From: an uncultured Oscillospiraceae bacterium
GTDB taxonomy: Bacteria > Bacillota > Clostridia > Oscillospirales > Acutalibacteraceae
NCBI GenBank assembly: GCA_958366985.1
Contig: CATXDC010000013.1
Span: 1-64,000, forward strand
Reading direction: 5' to 3'
DNA length: 64,000 bases
Below are positions 42,305 to 50,942 of this stretch, one piece after another. Positions within the stretch are counted from its first letter, which is position 1; the number at the start of each line of letters is the position of its first letter. Under the pieces are notes generated by a model, which was not told the origin of the DNA, made no database searches, and was given only the letters and a program-made list of their open reading frames with translations. Made by a program: the position numbers and the translations under genes.

Positions 42305-43475
42305 TTATTACTTCATCTCCTTTTTTTGTTACTGTACCATCGGGATTCAGTGAATAATATTCTCCACGGATTATGCGCTTTTTACCTTCATCGTTAGGCA
42401 GATGAGGCAAATTGAACATTTCCATAACGATGTCAAGATTAAATACGCCTCTGTCTAACATCTCTCTGGCCAAATTGCGTTTCTCGGTTGTACTTAGATA
42501 TTGCAATCGGTTTGCAGTAAGCATAAGTTCCGATCCGCTTGCTCGCTCCCGCTCCGTGAATAACATTTTTGTAACGACATCTGAAAACTGTATAGAAAAA
42601 GGCTCTATTGCGCCTTCATAAAAAGCTGACCAGGCGTCGCCGTAGACTTTGTTTTGAAGCACCTCTTCATTGACACCGAAATAATCAAATACATTTGTCT
42701 TTATCTGCGCCATCTGCTTTTCATCCACAACAAAAGGTGAACTTTTGATTTGCTGAATATTACTGTAAGTGTTGGGAAAGAGTAGCATTCCGCCTTCGCT
42801 GCTTCCAAAGCTGCTTTTGTTGAACCGCTTTCTCTCTTTTTCTATATCTTCAGGCTTGGCAAAGTTATTCATCTGTGCCATAAAGCGGAATGTAGCTGAA
42901 TTTTTAACGCCCTCGCCTATGCCCTGATTTTGCAAATTGATTAGCTCCATTGTGGGATTAAGAGCGGCATTATCTTCGCCGAAAAAATCACTGCTATACT
43001 GAAACTTCGTCATAATCCCGCATGAGCTTACAGGTATTGCAACGGTATCGGATGACATAAAGCGATATTTAAGCCACGGCTCTGACGAATACTGAACAAT
43101 CTCACAGGTGGACGGCAATACCGGATATATTCCGTTTGGCTGCCCGAATTCATCATATATGGGTACAATAAATGCAGTGTTCTGAACATCCAGCATTGTG
43201 GACAGCCTATAGAGAAACTGTCCCCAGGTCTGGAACTCATTAGGACCAGTTTTAAGTTTTGTTTGGAGCTTCGGCTTTGCACTGCCTTTGATTTCCACGG
43301 CAAGTTTGCTTATATGGATTGCTCTTGCATGAATGGCAGCTCTCACAAGCTCTTGCTCATACAGCCTGCCGCCCCATGAGGTAAACACCGGGGTGTATGC
43401 GTTGAACGTCTGAAAATAGCCTTCAGGCTCCGGCGGCTTTGGGCTCTTTTTAAAGATTTTGTCGAAAAGGCTCAT
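42285..43475 (-). CDS. Phage portal protein
   Basis: 396-aa portal of the HK97 family, the dodecameric DNA gate at the head vertex (ARAIHISKLAVEIKGSAKPK, TFRFMAQMNNFAKPED, LPHLPNDEGKKRI). Complete, followed by the protease. Confidence 0.93.
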   Translation of the reverse strand: MSLFDKIFKKSPKPPEPEGYFQTFNAYTPVFTSWGGRLYEQELVRAAIHARAIHISKLAVEIKGSAKPKLQTKLKTGPNEFQTWGQFLYRLSTMLDVQNTAFIVPIYDEFGQPNGIYPVLPSTCEIVQYSSEPWLKYRFMSSDTVAIPVSSCGIMTKFQYSSDFFGEDNAALNPTMELINLQNQGIGEGVKNSATFRFMAQMNNFAKPEDIEKERKRFNKSSFGSSEGGMLLFPNTYSNIQQIKSSPFVVDEKQMAQIKTNVFDYFGVNEEVLQNKVYGDAWSAFYEGAIEPFSIQFSDVVTKMLFTERERASGSELMLTANRLQYLSTTEKRNLAREMLDRGVFNLDIVMEMFNLPHLPNDEGKKRIIRGEYYSLNPDGTVTKKGDEVISEQPKE

Positions 43476-43479
43476 TGTT

Positions 43480-43770
43480 TCACTTCCTCTCTGAGAATTT
43501 AATTCCCAAGTTCGGCGGAACGTACTCTGCTGTACAAATGGAAGGTATTACAACAACCCCGCTTCCCGCCTGTTCACGGATCTTTTTCTCGATTTCCTCC
43601 GCATGCTCTTTTGTGACCATACAGTTAATACGTACAACAAGATCTCCTCGCTTTTCTTCGAGCAGCTGGCACCATCTCATGACCGTTCTGAGGCACTTTT
43701 TTGTTGGCTTGGCATTCTTACACCATCCGGTAGCCGCCGGACATACTTCTGTGTACTGACATTTACTCAT
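43480..43770 (-). CDS. Small Cys-containing phage protein
   Basis: 96 aa with several cysteines near the N-terminus (SKCQYTEVCPAATGWCKNAK) and a basic central part. Overlaps terL by 8 bases and lies 4 bases before the portal gene, so it belongs to the packaging operon. No family recognised. Confidence 0.68.
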   Translation of the reverse strand: MSKCQYTEVCPAATGWCKNAKPTKKCLRTVMRWCQLLEEKRGDLVVRINCMVTKEHAEEIEKKIREQAGSGVVVIPSICTAEYVPPNLGIKFSERK

Positions 43771-45412
43771 TTTTTAGCTGTACTCCTATCTCTGAATAAT
43801 ATTTCTGCCTTACTGTCATCGTGTCCAGTAAGGCAGCTGTGCCGTCAATGTGGTCATTGGCTGACAATTTAATAAGCTTGCTTCTCCCGCTCTCTGCTTC
43901 GGTTTTAAGGGCAGCGTTGAGCAAGTGAACTTTTAACAAGTCATTATCTCCGATGCAGAAAGCTCCGTCTCTCATGAGTCCCTCCGTCTCTCTGATTACA
44001 GGCGTTAAGTTGAAGCCCTGAAAAACGTCGTCCATGTGAAAGCCGTATTGCTTCATATCCTGAACTAAATACTGGCTTGAATATCGGTCATATCCTATTT
44101 TCAGTGGATATATTTGATACTGTTCTATAAGCGACTTGAACCAGTCTAAACAATCGTGATAATCGACAAAGTTATCACCGGAAAGCTTCAGAATACCTCT
44201 TTGAACATATGCCGCATATGGCAGTCCATCTCGTGCGGTAGCTTCTTCCAGCTTTTCAGCTGGGAGGAAAAACTTTGAAAATACATAAAGTTTATTTTTC
44301 TTCTCTATAACTGCACAGCATGATGTAAGGTCGGTAGTCCTTGAAAGGTCAATACCTCCGACGCAGTAGCAGCCTCTGAAGTCTTCGAGGGACAGAGAGC
44401 CACCGGAAGCCCGCTCCACGGCATCGGAAGGAAGCCACGCCTGGGAGCTGTTCTGCTTTATGTTGCAATATTTCGTGAGAAACTCCGCTTTTTTGCTGAG
44501 GCTTTGCTCAGCGACTGCTATCTCCTCTATGAGATAATCAACAGAAACAGACACACCCAGGTTGGGGTTTGATTTTCTCAGCTCGTTAATGTCATTCCAT
44601 TTTTGAATGTCGTCTATCATGTAGAGGAATGGCGCAAGGCGACGCTCTTTTGAATCGCCCAGGAGAAAACGGGTAGAACGCTTTATAAGTTCGTCATAAA
44701 TGCCCTCATTGATATATCCAGATGTAGATATTGACAAAATAAGCGGTTGTTTACGAGCTCCGAGAGCGGATTTCATTACCTCATATTGCTTGAGCCCCTG
44801 ATCTCCCGGCCATGAGGCTATCTCATCACATATAGTAAGGTGCGGATTGAATCCGTCGGACTTCTTGGCGTTGAACGCTATTTTCTTAACGGAGCTGTTC
44901 GTTTCCTCTATGTAATAATCTGATTTACGCTTTTTAATGAGCTGAGCAAGCTCAGGCTCTTTCTGTATAGTCTGCCAAAAGGCGGAATAAACAAGGTCAG
45001 CTTGGTCAAGCTTTGGAGCTACGCAAAATACTTTTGCTCCGTATTCACCGTCAAGATAGACGCAGTATGCGATAATAGCAGCAGCAAAGAGCGTTTTGCC
45101 GTTTTTACGGGATACAACAATGACGATTTCACGGAATTGCCGTAAACCATCAGCTCCGACGATGCCAAAAATAACCGAAACACAGGCTTTCTGCCACAGT
45201 TCCAGTTTCAGCAGGTCATCTCTGCCCTCGCAATGATGACAAAATGTTTCTATGAATTTTATTGCTCTATTCGCTTTCTTGGGGTCAAAGAAAAAGGACT
45301 GATCACTCAGCCCTTTGACAATATATTCATAAAAAAGTAAAATCCATCTACCTACGACAACAGTGCCGTCTTTCATTGCCTGATAATAAGCAAAGATGTA
45401 ATTAACCATCAT
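43763..45412 (-). CDS. Terminase large subunit
   Basis: 549 aa. ATPase: VIVVSRKNGKTLFAAAI as a modified Walker A, LTICDEIASWPGDQG as Walker B. Nuclease: GGIDLSRTTDLTSCCAVI, KIGYDRYSSQYLVQ and the C-terminal NDHIDGTAALLDT acidic motifs. Packages DNA into the prohead. Downstream of the small subunit with an 11-base overlap. Confidence 0.96.
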   Translation of the reverse strand: MMVNYIFAYYQAMKDGTVVVGRWILLFYEYIVKGLSDQSFFFDPKKANRAIKFIETFCHHCEGRDDLLKLELWQKACVSVIFGIVGADGLRQFREIVIVVSRKNGKTLFAAAIIAYCVYLDGEYGAKVFCVAPKLDQADLVYSAFWQTIQKEPELAQLIKKRKSDYYIEETNSSVKKIAFNAKKSDGFNPHLTICDEIASWPGDQGLKQYEVMKSALGARKQPLILSISTSGYINEGIYDELIKRSTRFLLGDSKERRLAPFLYMIDDIQKWNDINELRKSNPNLGVSVSVDYLIEEIAVAEQSLSKKAEFLTKYCNIKQNSSQAWLPSDAVERASGGSLSLEDFRGCYCVGGIDLSRTTDLTSCCAVIEKKNKLYVFSKFFLPAEKLEEATARDGLPYAAYVQRGILKLSGDNFVDYHDCLDWFKSLIEQYQIYPLKIGYDRYSSQYLVQDMKQYGFHMDDVFQGFNLTPVIRETEGLMRDGAFCIGDNDLLKVHLLNAALKTEAESGRSKLIKLSANDHIDGTAALLDTMTVRQKYYSEIGVQLKNE

Positions 45413-45749
45413 TCTTCAGCTGCTCAAGCTTACCTCCTTTTTTGCTTGGCGGTGTCAGCTCGTTAAGCTGTTTTATGATAGCCTGATAGTTTTTATCAGT
45501 AGAAGTAAAGAGCCGTGCCGATGGTCTTTCCCGCTCATAAGGCTCTGTTTTTTCGGACTGAGAAAAGAGCTCTGTTTCGCCTTTCTCCTGTATATCTTCC
45601 CAAAGCTTATTAAGGCGAACACGCAGCCTTGCAGCCTGCACAATAAGTCCCTGAGCTACCGCAAATTCGTTTGGCGGCAAATTCTTGTAAATCCTGGTAA
45701 GTCTGCGAATCTCAGACTCTTCCGTAATTTCTTTTGGTTTCTTCGGCAT
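45402..45749 (-). CDS. Terminase small subunit (P27-like)
   Basis: 115-aa helical protein resembling phage P27-type small terminase subunits (LTRIYKNLPPNEFAVAQGLI, QAARLRVRLNKLWEDI). Recognises the packaging start (cos/pac). Between the HNH gene and terL. Confidence 0.82.
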   Translation of the reverse strand: MPKKPKEITEESEIRRLTRIYKNLPPNEFAVAQGLIVQAARLRVRLNKLWEDIQEKGETELFSQSEKTEPYERERPSARLFTSTDKNYQAIIKQLNELTPPSKKGGKLEQLKNDG

Positions 45750-45859
45750 ATTCTCGCTCCTTTCTTTTTGGGTAGGGGGTCACGTGCGCCCGGAGAGGAA
45801 TTTTGTACTCCACCCACCGGTCTCCTGATATGCTTGTATGTTTTCCGAATGGGGGGAGG
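45750..45859. other. Candidate cos region
   Basis: 110-base, GC-richer, noncoding gap between the HNH nuclease and small terminase genes; includes runs such as GGTAGGGGGTCACGTG and GGGGGGAGGTCAG. Cos sites of HNH-carrying HK97-like phages usually lie here. No cohesive end can be placed. Confidence 0.4.
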
Positions 45860-46147
45860 TCAGAGAGTAACTCTTCCGAACTCATCAACTTTATATCTCT
45901 TTTTATTGCCGTGAGCTTTACCGTGACAATCTCGACATAGCAGCTCAAGGTTGTCCCATGATAGTGTAATATTCGGGTCACTAATGTTCTGCGGTGTAAG
46001 TGGTGTCTTGTGATGGACTATCTCACCAGGCTTATATATTCCTGCTCTCAGACAATTCTCACACAGCCCTGTCACGCTCTTTATATATGCGCTTCGTGTG
46101 TGCTGCCATTGTTTAGATTTATAGAAAGCGGCGGCAAAATCTTTCAT
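45860..46147 (-). CDS. HNH endonuclease (packaging-associated)
   Basis: 95 aa with the HNH fold: CENCLRAGI, VHHKTPLTP, NLELLCRDCHGKAHG. ATG 46147 has AAGGAGG upstream. In HK97-like phages such HNH proteins act with terminase in cos cleavage. Confidence 0.93.
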   Translation of the reverse strand: MKDFAAAFYKSKQWQHTRSAYIKSVTGLCENCLRAGIYKPGEIVHHKTPLTPQNISDPNITLSWDNLELLCRDCHGKAHGNKKRYKVDEFGRVTL

Positions 46148-46185
46148 ACAGCCTCCTTGTAATTGATTGCAAAAAGACATGAAAA

Positions 46186-46209
46186 AACCGCCGAATGTGT
46201 ACGGCGGTT
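46186..46209 (-). terminator. Hairpin left of the rightward cassette
   Basis: AACCGCCG/CGGCGGTT; leftward it is followed by TTTTTTC. It would stop leftward transcription entering from the HTH gene. Confidence 0.65.
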
Positions 46210-46252
46210 AAAAAATGATTTTTAATTTTTAAAAGAAATCTTTGGAAAAGTG

Positions 46253-46281
46253 TTGATATATAGTGCACTATATGATATAAT
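46253..46281 (+). promoter_or_regulatory. Cassette promoter with palindromic operator in the spacer
   Basis: TTGATA (46253-46258), 17-base spacer, TATAAT (46276-46281). ATATAGTGCACTATAT (46258-46273), a perfect 16-bp palindrome, fills the spacer. The RHH protein encoded by the cassette is a candidate ligand. Confidence 0.7.
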
Positions 46282-46308
46282 ATAATCACAGTAAAGGAGG
46301 TGAGAAAG

Positions 46309-46446
46309 ATTGAAGCTAAGGACTTGATAATGATTGCTCTCGGAATATGGTCAAACATCATAGCAACAATAGCTTTGATACATACCGTTAAGAGCAACAA
46401 AAAAACCGCTAAACGAAAGCCGACCAAAGCCAAACGTAAGCGGTAA
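46309..46446 (+). CDS. Small hydrophobic toxin-like peptide
   Basis: About 38-45 residues: hydrophobic helix (LIMIALGIWSNIIATIALI) and a highly basic tail (KRKPTKAKRKR). This layout is typical of phage holin-like and type I toxin peptides. A strong AAAGGAGG site precedes an in-frame ATT (46309); the first ATG is at 46330, 28 bases from that site, and an in-frame GTG (46300) overlaps it. Start therefore uncertain. Opposite in direction to the surrounding phage genes. Confidence 0.6.
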   Translation: MEAKDLIMIALGIWSNIIATIALIHTVKSNKKTAKRKPTKAKRKR

Positions 46447-46508
46447 CACTGAGGGAACGGGGTGAGAAATCACCCCAAGTACCTTCACCCTTAGTATAAT
46501 CTAAAGTC

Positions 46509-46670
46509 ATGAAAAAATCAACTGTATTGTCTATTTGCTTTTGTGCCTGTTGTCTATGTGTGGGACTTCTGACAGAAGGATTTTCGCAACTTCTATTTTT
46601 TACAGCTTCCGCAATATGGGCAGTGACGGCTATTGCTTCCGTACTTTTAAGAAAGAGAAAGGAAAAGTGA
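46509..46670 (+). CDS. Small membrane protein of the rightward cassette
   Basis: 53 aa with Cys-rich N-terminus (SICFCACCLCVGLL) and two hydrophobic stretches, ending in RKRKEK. No good ribosome binding site. Sits between the toxin-like peptide and the RHH gene, from which it is separated by 1 base. Confidence 0.5.
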   Translation: MKKSTVLSICFCACCLCVGLLTEGFSQLLFFTASAIWAVTAIASVLLRKRKEK

Positions 46671-46671
46671 C

Positions 46672-46848
46672 ATGAGCGACGATAAATACACCGCACAAAA
46701 AAAGTATCTCGAAAAGCGCAAACAGCTCCGTGTATGGCTTGACGCTGAAAAATATGAAACTTTTAAAGAAGCTGCTGAAAAAAACGGCGCTTCTGTGTAC
46801 AGCCTTATAAACAACTTTGTAGATGAATATCTCGAAAAAAATAAATAG
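46672..46848 (+). CDS. Ribbon-helix-helix protein
   Basis: 58 aa of Arc/MetJ type: basic strand (RKQLRVWLDAEKYETFKE), then helices (AAEKNGASVYSLINNFVDEY). Likely a dimeric DNA-binding protein and candidate repressor of its own promoter (palindrome at 46258). AAAGGA lies before the ATG. Third gene of the rightward cassette. Confidence 0.75.
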   Translation: MSDDKYTAQKKYLEKRKQLRVWLDAEKYETFKEAAEKNGASVYSLINNFVDEYLEKNK

Positions 46849-46860
46849 TTGTGCAAAGTA

Positions 46861-46892
46861 AAACCCGCTCTGATGATGGAGCGGGTTTTCGA
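46861..46892. terminator. Terminator of the rightward cassette
   Basis: AAACCCGCTC, 8-base loop, GAGCGGGTTT, then TTC. Also codes the aberrant end of the truncated HTH frame. Confidence 0.85.
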
Positions 46893-47091
46893 CTTGGCGG
46901 TCAACTACATCCTTCCCCTTTTTTAAGGTGCCCGAAATGTCCGAATACTTATTCTTCCAATCGTTTAATGTGCTTCTGCTGATTCCTATTTTATATGCAA
47001 TATCTTCATCGGCTAATCCATCCCTCGCCCACCCTTCTATAAGCAGCAAGTTTTCAGGTTTGAGCCACTTCTGATATTTGCCTTTTGCCAC

Positions 47092-47501
47092 TTTTACCCG
47101 CTTCTTAAAATGTTAAAAACTTACGAAATCTGTTAATTGATAACATTTAAATAAATATCTATAATTTCTTAACAGTTTTCCACAAATCAATAAATCAATT
47201 TAAGTAATTTTGAATTTATTAATACTTTTAAAGAAGAAATCAGCTACATTTGTGGCAAAAAATAAACATTTTGTAAAATTTACTGTAACCCCTGTGTAGT
47301 AATTTGAAAAAATGTGATACAAATTAATTTGTAAACTCTTATATATGCTATGGTGCTACCTGGGCATAACCGAGCCTTTTCAACTCAATTTTAATCCGAT
47401 TTTTCTATTACAAAGCGAAATTCGATAAAGTGAAAACCGCTCTCGGCTCTGCATAAAGTTTTCAAAAATATTGCACAACATTACAATGACAAGGAGGCAA
47501 T
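47092..47501. other. 410-base noncoding prophage region
   Basis: Strongly AT-rich. I see a 14-bp palindrome ACAAATTAATTTGT (47319-47332) but no ORF or convincing promoter pair. Confidence 0.5.
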
Positions 47502-47777
47502 ATGTTAATAAAATTTAATGGCAATCTTATTTTGATCGATTTTTCTAAAGGCAAAACCATTTGTGAAAGTACTTCAGTTTGTTCTTTTGAAAATGAACGT
47601 TCTTCAGACAAAAAAACAAGAAAGCCCAAGGGGGCAACCTTGGACCTTCTTGTTTTAGCCGCTATAATTGCGCTTTGCTTTACGGCTTTAGTGATCTTTA
47701 TCGGTTCCCCAAAAATCTGTCTCGAATTTTTGAAAACCATCCACATTGTTATTGAATATTTATTGTCAATAACGTAA
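47502..47777 (+). CDS. Small membrane protein in the prophage
   Basis: 91 aa: polar N-terminal half and one strong hydrophobic segment (LLVLAAIIALCFTALVIFIG, about 48-67). AAGGAGG precedes the ATG. No family recognised. Runs opposite to the late genes. An internal terminator-like hairpin at 47617-47652 may limit its transcript. Confidence 0.62.
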   Translation: MLIKFNGNLILIDFSKGKTICESTSVCSFENERSSDKKTRKPKGATLDLLVLAAIIALCFTALVIFIGSPKICLEFLKTIHIVIEYLLSIT

Positions 47778-47879
47778 AATGTGAAAAACATAATCACCAT
47801 TTTATTTTACTATTTTTGGTGAAAAAAAACAATAGGTATATAAGTAATTGTAATGTTTTGCACTATTTAGATGGAAAAT

Positions 47880-47904
47880 CCGCTCCTTGATTGGAGCGGG
47901 TTTT
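47880..47904. terminator. Bidirectional terminator
   Basis: CCGCTCC, TTGATT loop, GGAGCGG; T runs follow on both sides. Similar in sequence to the hairpin at 46861. Confidence 0.8.
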
Positions 47905-47961
47905 CTTCTTTTTATCTCAGATTATATTATAGCAGAAACAAAAGTAACAGAAGTAACAAGT

Positions 47962-48366
47962 TTATTCATTTGCGTCTTTGATATGCCTATAACATATCAT
48001 TTTAACGCTGGCTTCTGTATTGTTTCCTCCTACGCTGGCAGCAACCTGACGCCATGGAAGACCATTTACAAAACGAAAGATGAATATCTCTCTTGTGAGG
48101 CTGTCATCAATCTCGGTGATATATCTCATAAGGCGGCTGCGCTCATAGATGCATTGCTGCTGTTTCGCTGCTATGATTGCTCTTAGGTCGATAATATCAG
48201 CTACGGATGATTCTATCTTATTACCGTAAGTAGTGCTCCTGGGCATACCTGAGAGGTTCGGAGAGGACGGAGAAGCGAGCTTTGCTTCCAGTTCTTCGAG
48301 GCGGCGGCGGTCGTTTTCTATTTCACGGTTGAGGTGGTAAAGCTGTGATAATTCTTTAAGGGTCAT
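47962..48366 (-). CDS. Phage late-gene regulator, DUF1492/RinA-ArpU-like
   Basis: 134 aa. N-terminal coiled coil (EIENDRRRLEELEAKLASP), PNLSGMPRS motif, and a C-terminal sigma-like HTH (EIFIFRFVNGLPWRQVAASV). Phage proteins of this type activate late transcription and sit just before the packaging genes, as here. GGAGCGG precedes the ATG. Confidence 0.83.
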   Translation of the reverse strand: MTLKELSQLYHLNREIENDRRRLEELEAKLASPSSPNLSGMPRSTTYGNKIESSVADIIDLRAIIAAKQQQCIYERSRLMRYITEIDDSLTREIFIFRFVNGLPWRQVAASVGGNNTEASVKMICYRHIKDANE

Positions 48367-48393
48367 TTATCCCGCTCCTTTGATTCTCGTTTG

Positions 48394-48936
48394 TTATACT
48401 TCACATATTAATGCAACAGGTAAGAAATCAAGATACACGCAGCCTTTGTCGGCTTTCATTTTCACCTCATATTCTTTAATGTTAGCAGCTGTGATATATT
48501 TGCGTCCGAAGCTTTGCTTCATATACTTCCACTCGTGCCACGGAATAACGAAACAGCGGTCTTTGATACTTATCAGGACAAAGCAAAGGGCGCCTAAAGC
48601 ATAATGCATACTTAGAGCTTCAGCCTGAGCAAGAGTTAACCGCTCCTGCTTCATTGTGTCTGAATCTGTGTGCTTAGCTTCAAATACTATCGCTCTGCCG
48701 CCGGCGAGTGTGCCTTTGTAGTCGGGCTGGGCGGCAGCTGTGTATATTGCTGTAAATTTGCCCTGCCTGTCCGCTCCGCTTATGGGACGCATAGGCTCTG
48801 GTGTCTTTTCTATGTACGCAAGCTTTCTGCTTTTGTACACTTCGCAGGATGCTTCTATAAGCTTTTCGAAGGCTGCTCCTGATGCACGGGAGCGGGAACC
48901 CATGAGCTGTTTTTCAAAAGACGGTAATTTGTTCAT
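48394..48936 (-). CDS. RecU-like Holliday junction resolvase
   Basis: 180 aa with the RecU fold: GAAFEKLIEASCEVYKSRK, DYKGTLAGGRAIVFEAKHT (catalytic Asp and Glu-x-Lys), and C-terminal ITAANIKEYEVKMKADKGC. RecU resolves recombination junctions and is common in Firmicutes phages. Overlaps the upstream gene by 4 bases. Confidence 0.92.
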   Translation of the reverse strand: MNKLPSFEKQLMGSRSRASGAAFEKLIEASCEVYKSRKLAYIEKTPEPMRPISGADRQGKFTAIYTAAAQPDYKGTLAGGRAIVFEAKHTDSDTMKQERLTLAQAEALSMHYALGALCFVLISIKDRCFVIPWHEWKYMKQSFGRKYITAANIKEYEVKMKADKGCVYLDFLPVALICEV

Positions 48937-49475
48937 CCTTCTGCCACCTCAAAATAGTGCCCTACAAGCTCAGAGGCTTTGTTCTGCAGAGGCTGCTCGG
49001 AATTGCGGGTACATATGTAAAGTATCCCTTCCTCTATGTAGTACTTGTCCTTGAAAACCTCCATATTGATTTTAAACGGGATAGGATCTTCCTTTGTGCC
49101 TGTGTGGGTTTCGTCTATACGCTCGAAAATGGATTCTGTGCCTTGTCCCGGTATCCAGTTAGGGAGAAACTGCTGTTCGGGTGGTATAGTCTTGTAGAGG
49201 TCATCACCATAAGTGAATTTATATCCAGCTTTTTCCGATGTAAACTTAGTGTCTACAAGCTCCTGCCATGTGGGATAGTATGACTTCATGCGCAGTGCGG
49301 TGTTGTCATCCACAGATAACGTGTTTATCTGCTGCTTAGCAAATAAGGTGAATACTTCAGATTCAGTGAGAGGACGTTGCCTTTCCTGTTTCTCATATTC
49401 CGCTTCCATTCTTTCGAGTTCCTTTATTTCTTCTTCGGTCATATCTCTTGGTATGCCATTAATCACAATTTTCAT
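48933..49475 (-). CDS. Phage tail-tip-like accessory protein
   Basis: About 180 aa. A helical N-terminal segment (RDMTEEEIKELERMEAEYEK) is followed by ALRMKSYYPTWQELV, LPNWIPGQGTESIF and EDPIPFKINMEVFKDKYY, typical of a C-terminal carbohydrate-recognition part in phage tail fibres. ATG 49475 has GGAGG upstream. Together with the BppU-collagen gene it forms a receptor-binding cassette between the early and late genes. Confidence 0.7.
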   Translation of the reverse strand: MKIVINGIPRDMTEEEIKELERMEAEYEKQERQRPLTESEVFTLFAKQQINTLSVDDNTALRMKSYYPTWQELVDTKFTSEKAGYKFTYGDDLYKTIPPEQQFLPNWIPGQGTESIFERIDETHTGTKEDPIPFKINMEVFKDKYYIEEGILYICTRNSEQPLQNKASELVGHYFEVAEG

Positions 49476-49489
49476 ACTCTGTACCTCCA

Positions 49490-50929
49490 TTAACGTGCAT
49501 ATATTTCGATGGTTCCTGATATTGTCATGTATATCGGATTTGTGACTGATAAGGTTAGTTTATTACACTTACCCACATCTTTTTTTACAGAATATGGGGT
49601 TTGTAGATTAACATACGTGTTATAATAACCAGCCTCATTCGTAGAAACAGAGGTAAGTAGATTTTCCCAAAACAATCCATTGTATCTGCTGTGGGTTTTC
49701 TGATATTTTGTATCTGAAGCTCCTTGATTTTTCTGTGTGTCGAGTTTGTTTAGAGGAACATCATTTATATTTATCACTATGACACTATTAGTACTTTCGT
49801 TTTTATTGATTAATCCAGTAGCAATAAAAAATAATTCTGAAAAATCTAAGCCATCCCATTCCCATTTCGCCGTCTCTCCGTCCATTGTGATGGTTTGGAA
49901 CAGTTTCCAAGGTTTTGTCTCCTCACTCGGAACCTGTTTAAGCACTTCGCTTATAATTTCCTGTTTATCCGGTTCAGTCCAATAATCAACGCCTTTTACT
50001 GGTGTTTTGCCGGGTGTACCCGGTTCGCCTTGCGGTCCTTGAGGTCCTTCCGCACCGTCTGCACCCGCTGGACCTTGTTCGCCCTGCTCACCCTTTGCGC
50101 CGGGTTCTCCCTTATCGCCTTTGTCACCTTTATCACCCTTATCGCCTTTCACTCCCTGTAATCCCTGTTCGCCCTGAGGCCCCTGATCTCCTTTGTCTCC
50201 TTTAATATTGACCGGCTCAGGATTAGGCAAGTCCTTGTCATTTGTCCAACTTATAACACCTTCAGGAGAAACAGACGGCGTAAATGTCGCTCCGTTCTGA
50301 CCTATTCCACCGCCTCCGGTAGGATCTTGCCAGTTGTAGTCTTTGTCTGCATCAGATTGTTTTGTAAGCACCTGTCCTTTTGTTCCGCCTATGGGGATTA
50401 TGTTGAGAACCTTCTCCGCTTCCTCCTGCGCCTGCTGCGCTGACTGTGCAGCATCATCGGCGCTGCTCTTACAAATTGATATAAGCTGAGCTATAATGTC
50501 TTTTTCCTCAGGGCTGATTTCGGATTCATCAACTTCAAGTCCTTCAAGAACTCTCATCTGTGCGAGAGCAGTATTCCATTCGGCGGTTATTGTGCCGCTT
50601 TCATCCGTTTTTACGGCGCATATCACAAATTTAGTAATGCCTCTGTAACGGGTAACAAGACGAGAAAACGGCCATGTGAAAGTTATGTAATCATCTTCAC
50701 CTTCCAAAGGCTTCAGGTCAGTTACAACATGCTGTCCTTTTTCCTGACGGCTGTTCATGAAATTTATTCTCAGCTGCATATGAGTGAAATCTGCTCCCAC
50801 AACAATTTTGGGGAACTTGAATTTTAATCCTCTTACATTTTCATCTGATTCCACCCCGGCTATGCGCTGAGGCTCTGTAAGGGTAAGCTTCCTACTAACG
50901 GGATTTAGTGTGCAATATTCTTCCTGCAT
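49490..50929 (-). CDS. BppU-like collagen-repeat baseplate protein
   Basis: 479 aa. BppU-like N-terminal domain (about 15-165), short Ala-rich coiled coil, a long Gly-X-Y collagen-like run (about 225-305, KGDKGDKGDKGDKGEPG), KGVDYWTEPDKQEI motif, and a C-terminal beta-rich head (about 340-479). The first 160 residues match the mini-locus protein at 16302-17138 closely. ATG 50929 is preferred over 50935 (GGAG spacing). Confidence 0.85.
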   Translation of the reverse strand: MQEEYCTLNPVSRKLTLTEPQRIAGVESDENVRGLKFKFPKIVVGADFTHMQLRINFMNSRQEKGQHVVTDLKPLEGEDDYITFTWPFSRLVTRYRGITKFVICAVKTDESGTITAEWNTALAQMRVLEGLEVDESEISPEEKDIIAQLISICKSSADDAAQSAQQAQEEAEKVLNIIPIGGTKGQVLTKQSDADKDYNWQDPTGGGGIGQNGATFTPSVSPEGVISWTNDKDLPNPEPVNIKGDKGDQGPQGEQGLQGVKGDKGDKGDKGDKGEPGAKGEQGEQGPAGADGAEGPQGPQGEPGTPGKTPVKGVDYWTEPDKQEIISEVLKQVPSEETKPWKLFQTITMDGETAKWEWDGLDFSELFFIATGLINKNESTNSVIVININDVPLNKLDTQKNQGASDTKYQKTHSRYNGLFWENLLTSVSTNEAGYYNTYVNLQTPYSVKKDVGKCNKLTLSVTNPIYMTISGTIEIYAR

Positions 50930-50942
50930 TAACATTACTCCT

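Larger units (their letters stand above)
46630..47091 (-). pseudogene. Truncated HTH protein of the phage terminase-small/HTH type
   Basis: Residues 1-67 match phage HTH proteins (YQKWLKPENLLLIEGWARDG, DEDIAYKIGISRSTLNDWKN, KKGKDVVDRQVEN). After VDRQVEN the sequence changes to material read from the rightward cassette terminator (46861-46888), and the expected C-terminal half is absent on either side. The gene was probably cut when the rightward cassette was gained. The fused frame of 153 codons runs antisense to the RHH gene. Confidence 0.72.

Noticed and set aside
41849..42397. 182-aa rightward frame opposite the protease gene
   Set aside because: Antisense shadow; the protease and portal genes explain the DNA on the other strand.
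45712..45981. 89-aa leftward frame between HNH and small terminase genes
   Set aside because: Shifted frame of the HNH gene running into the candidate cos gap; no start site.
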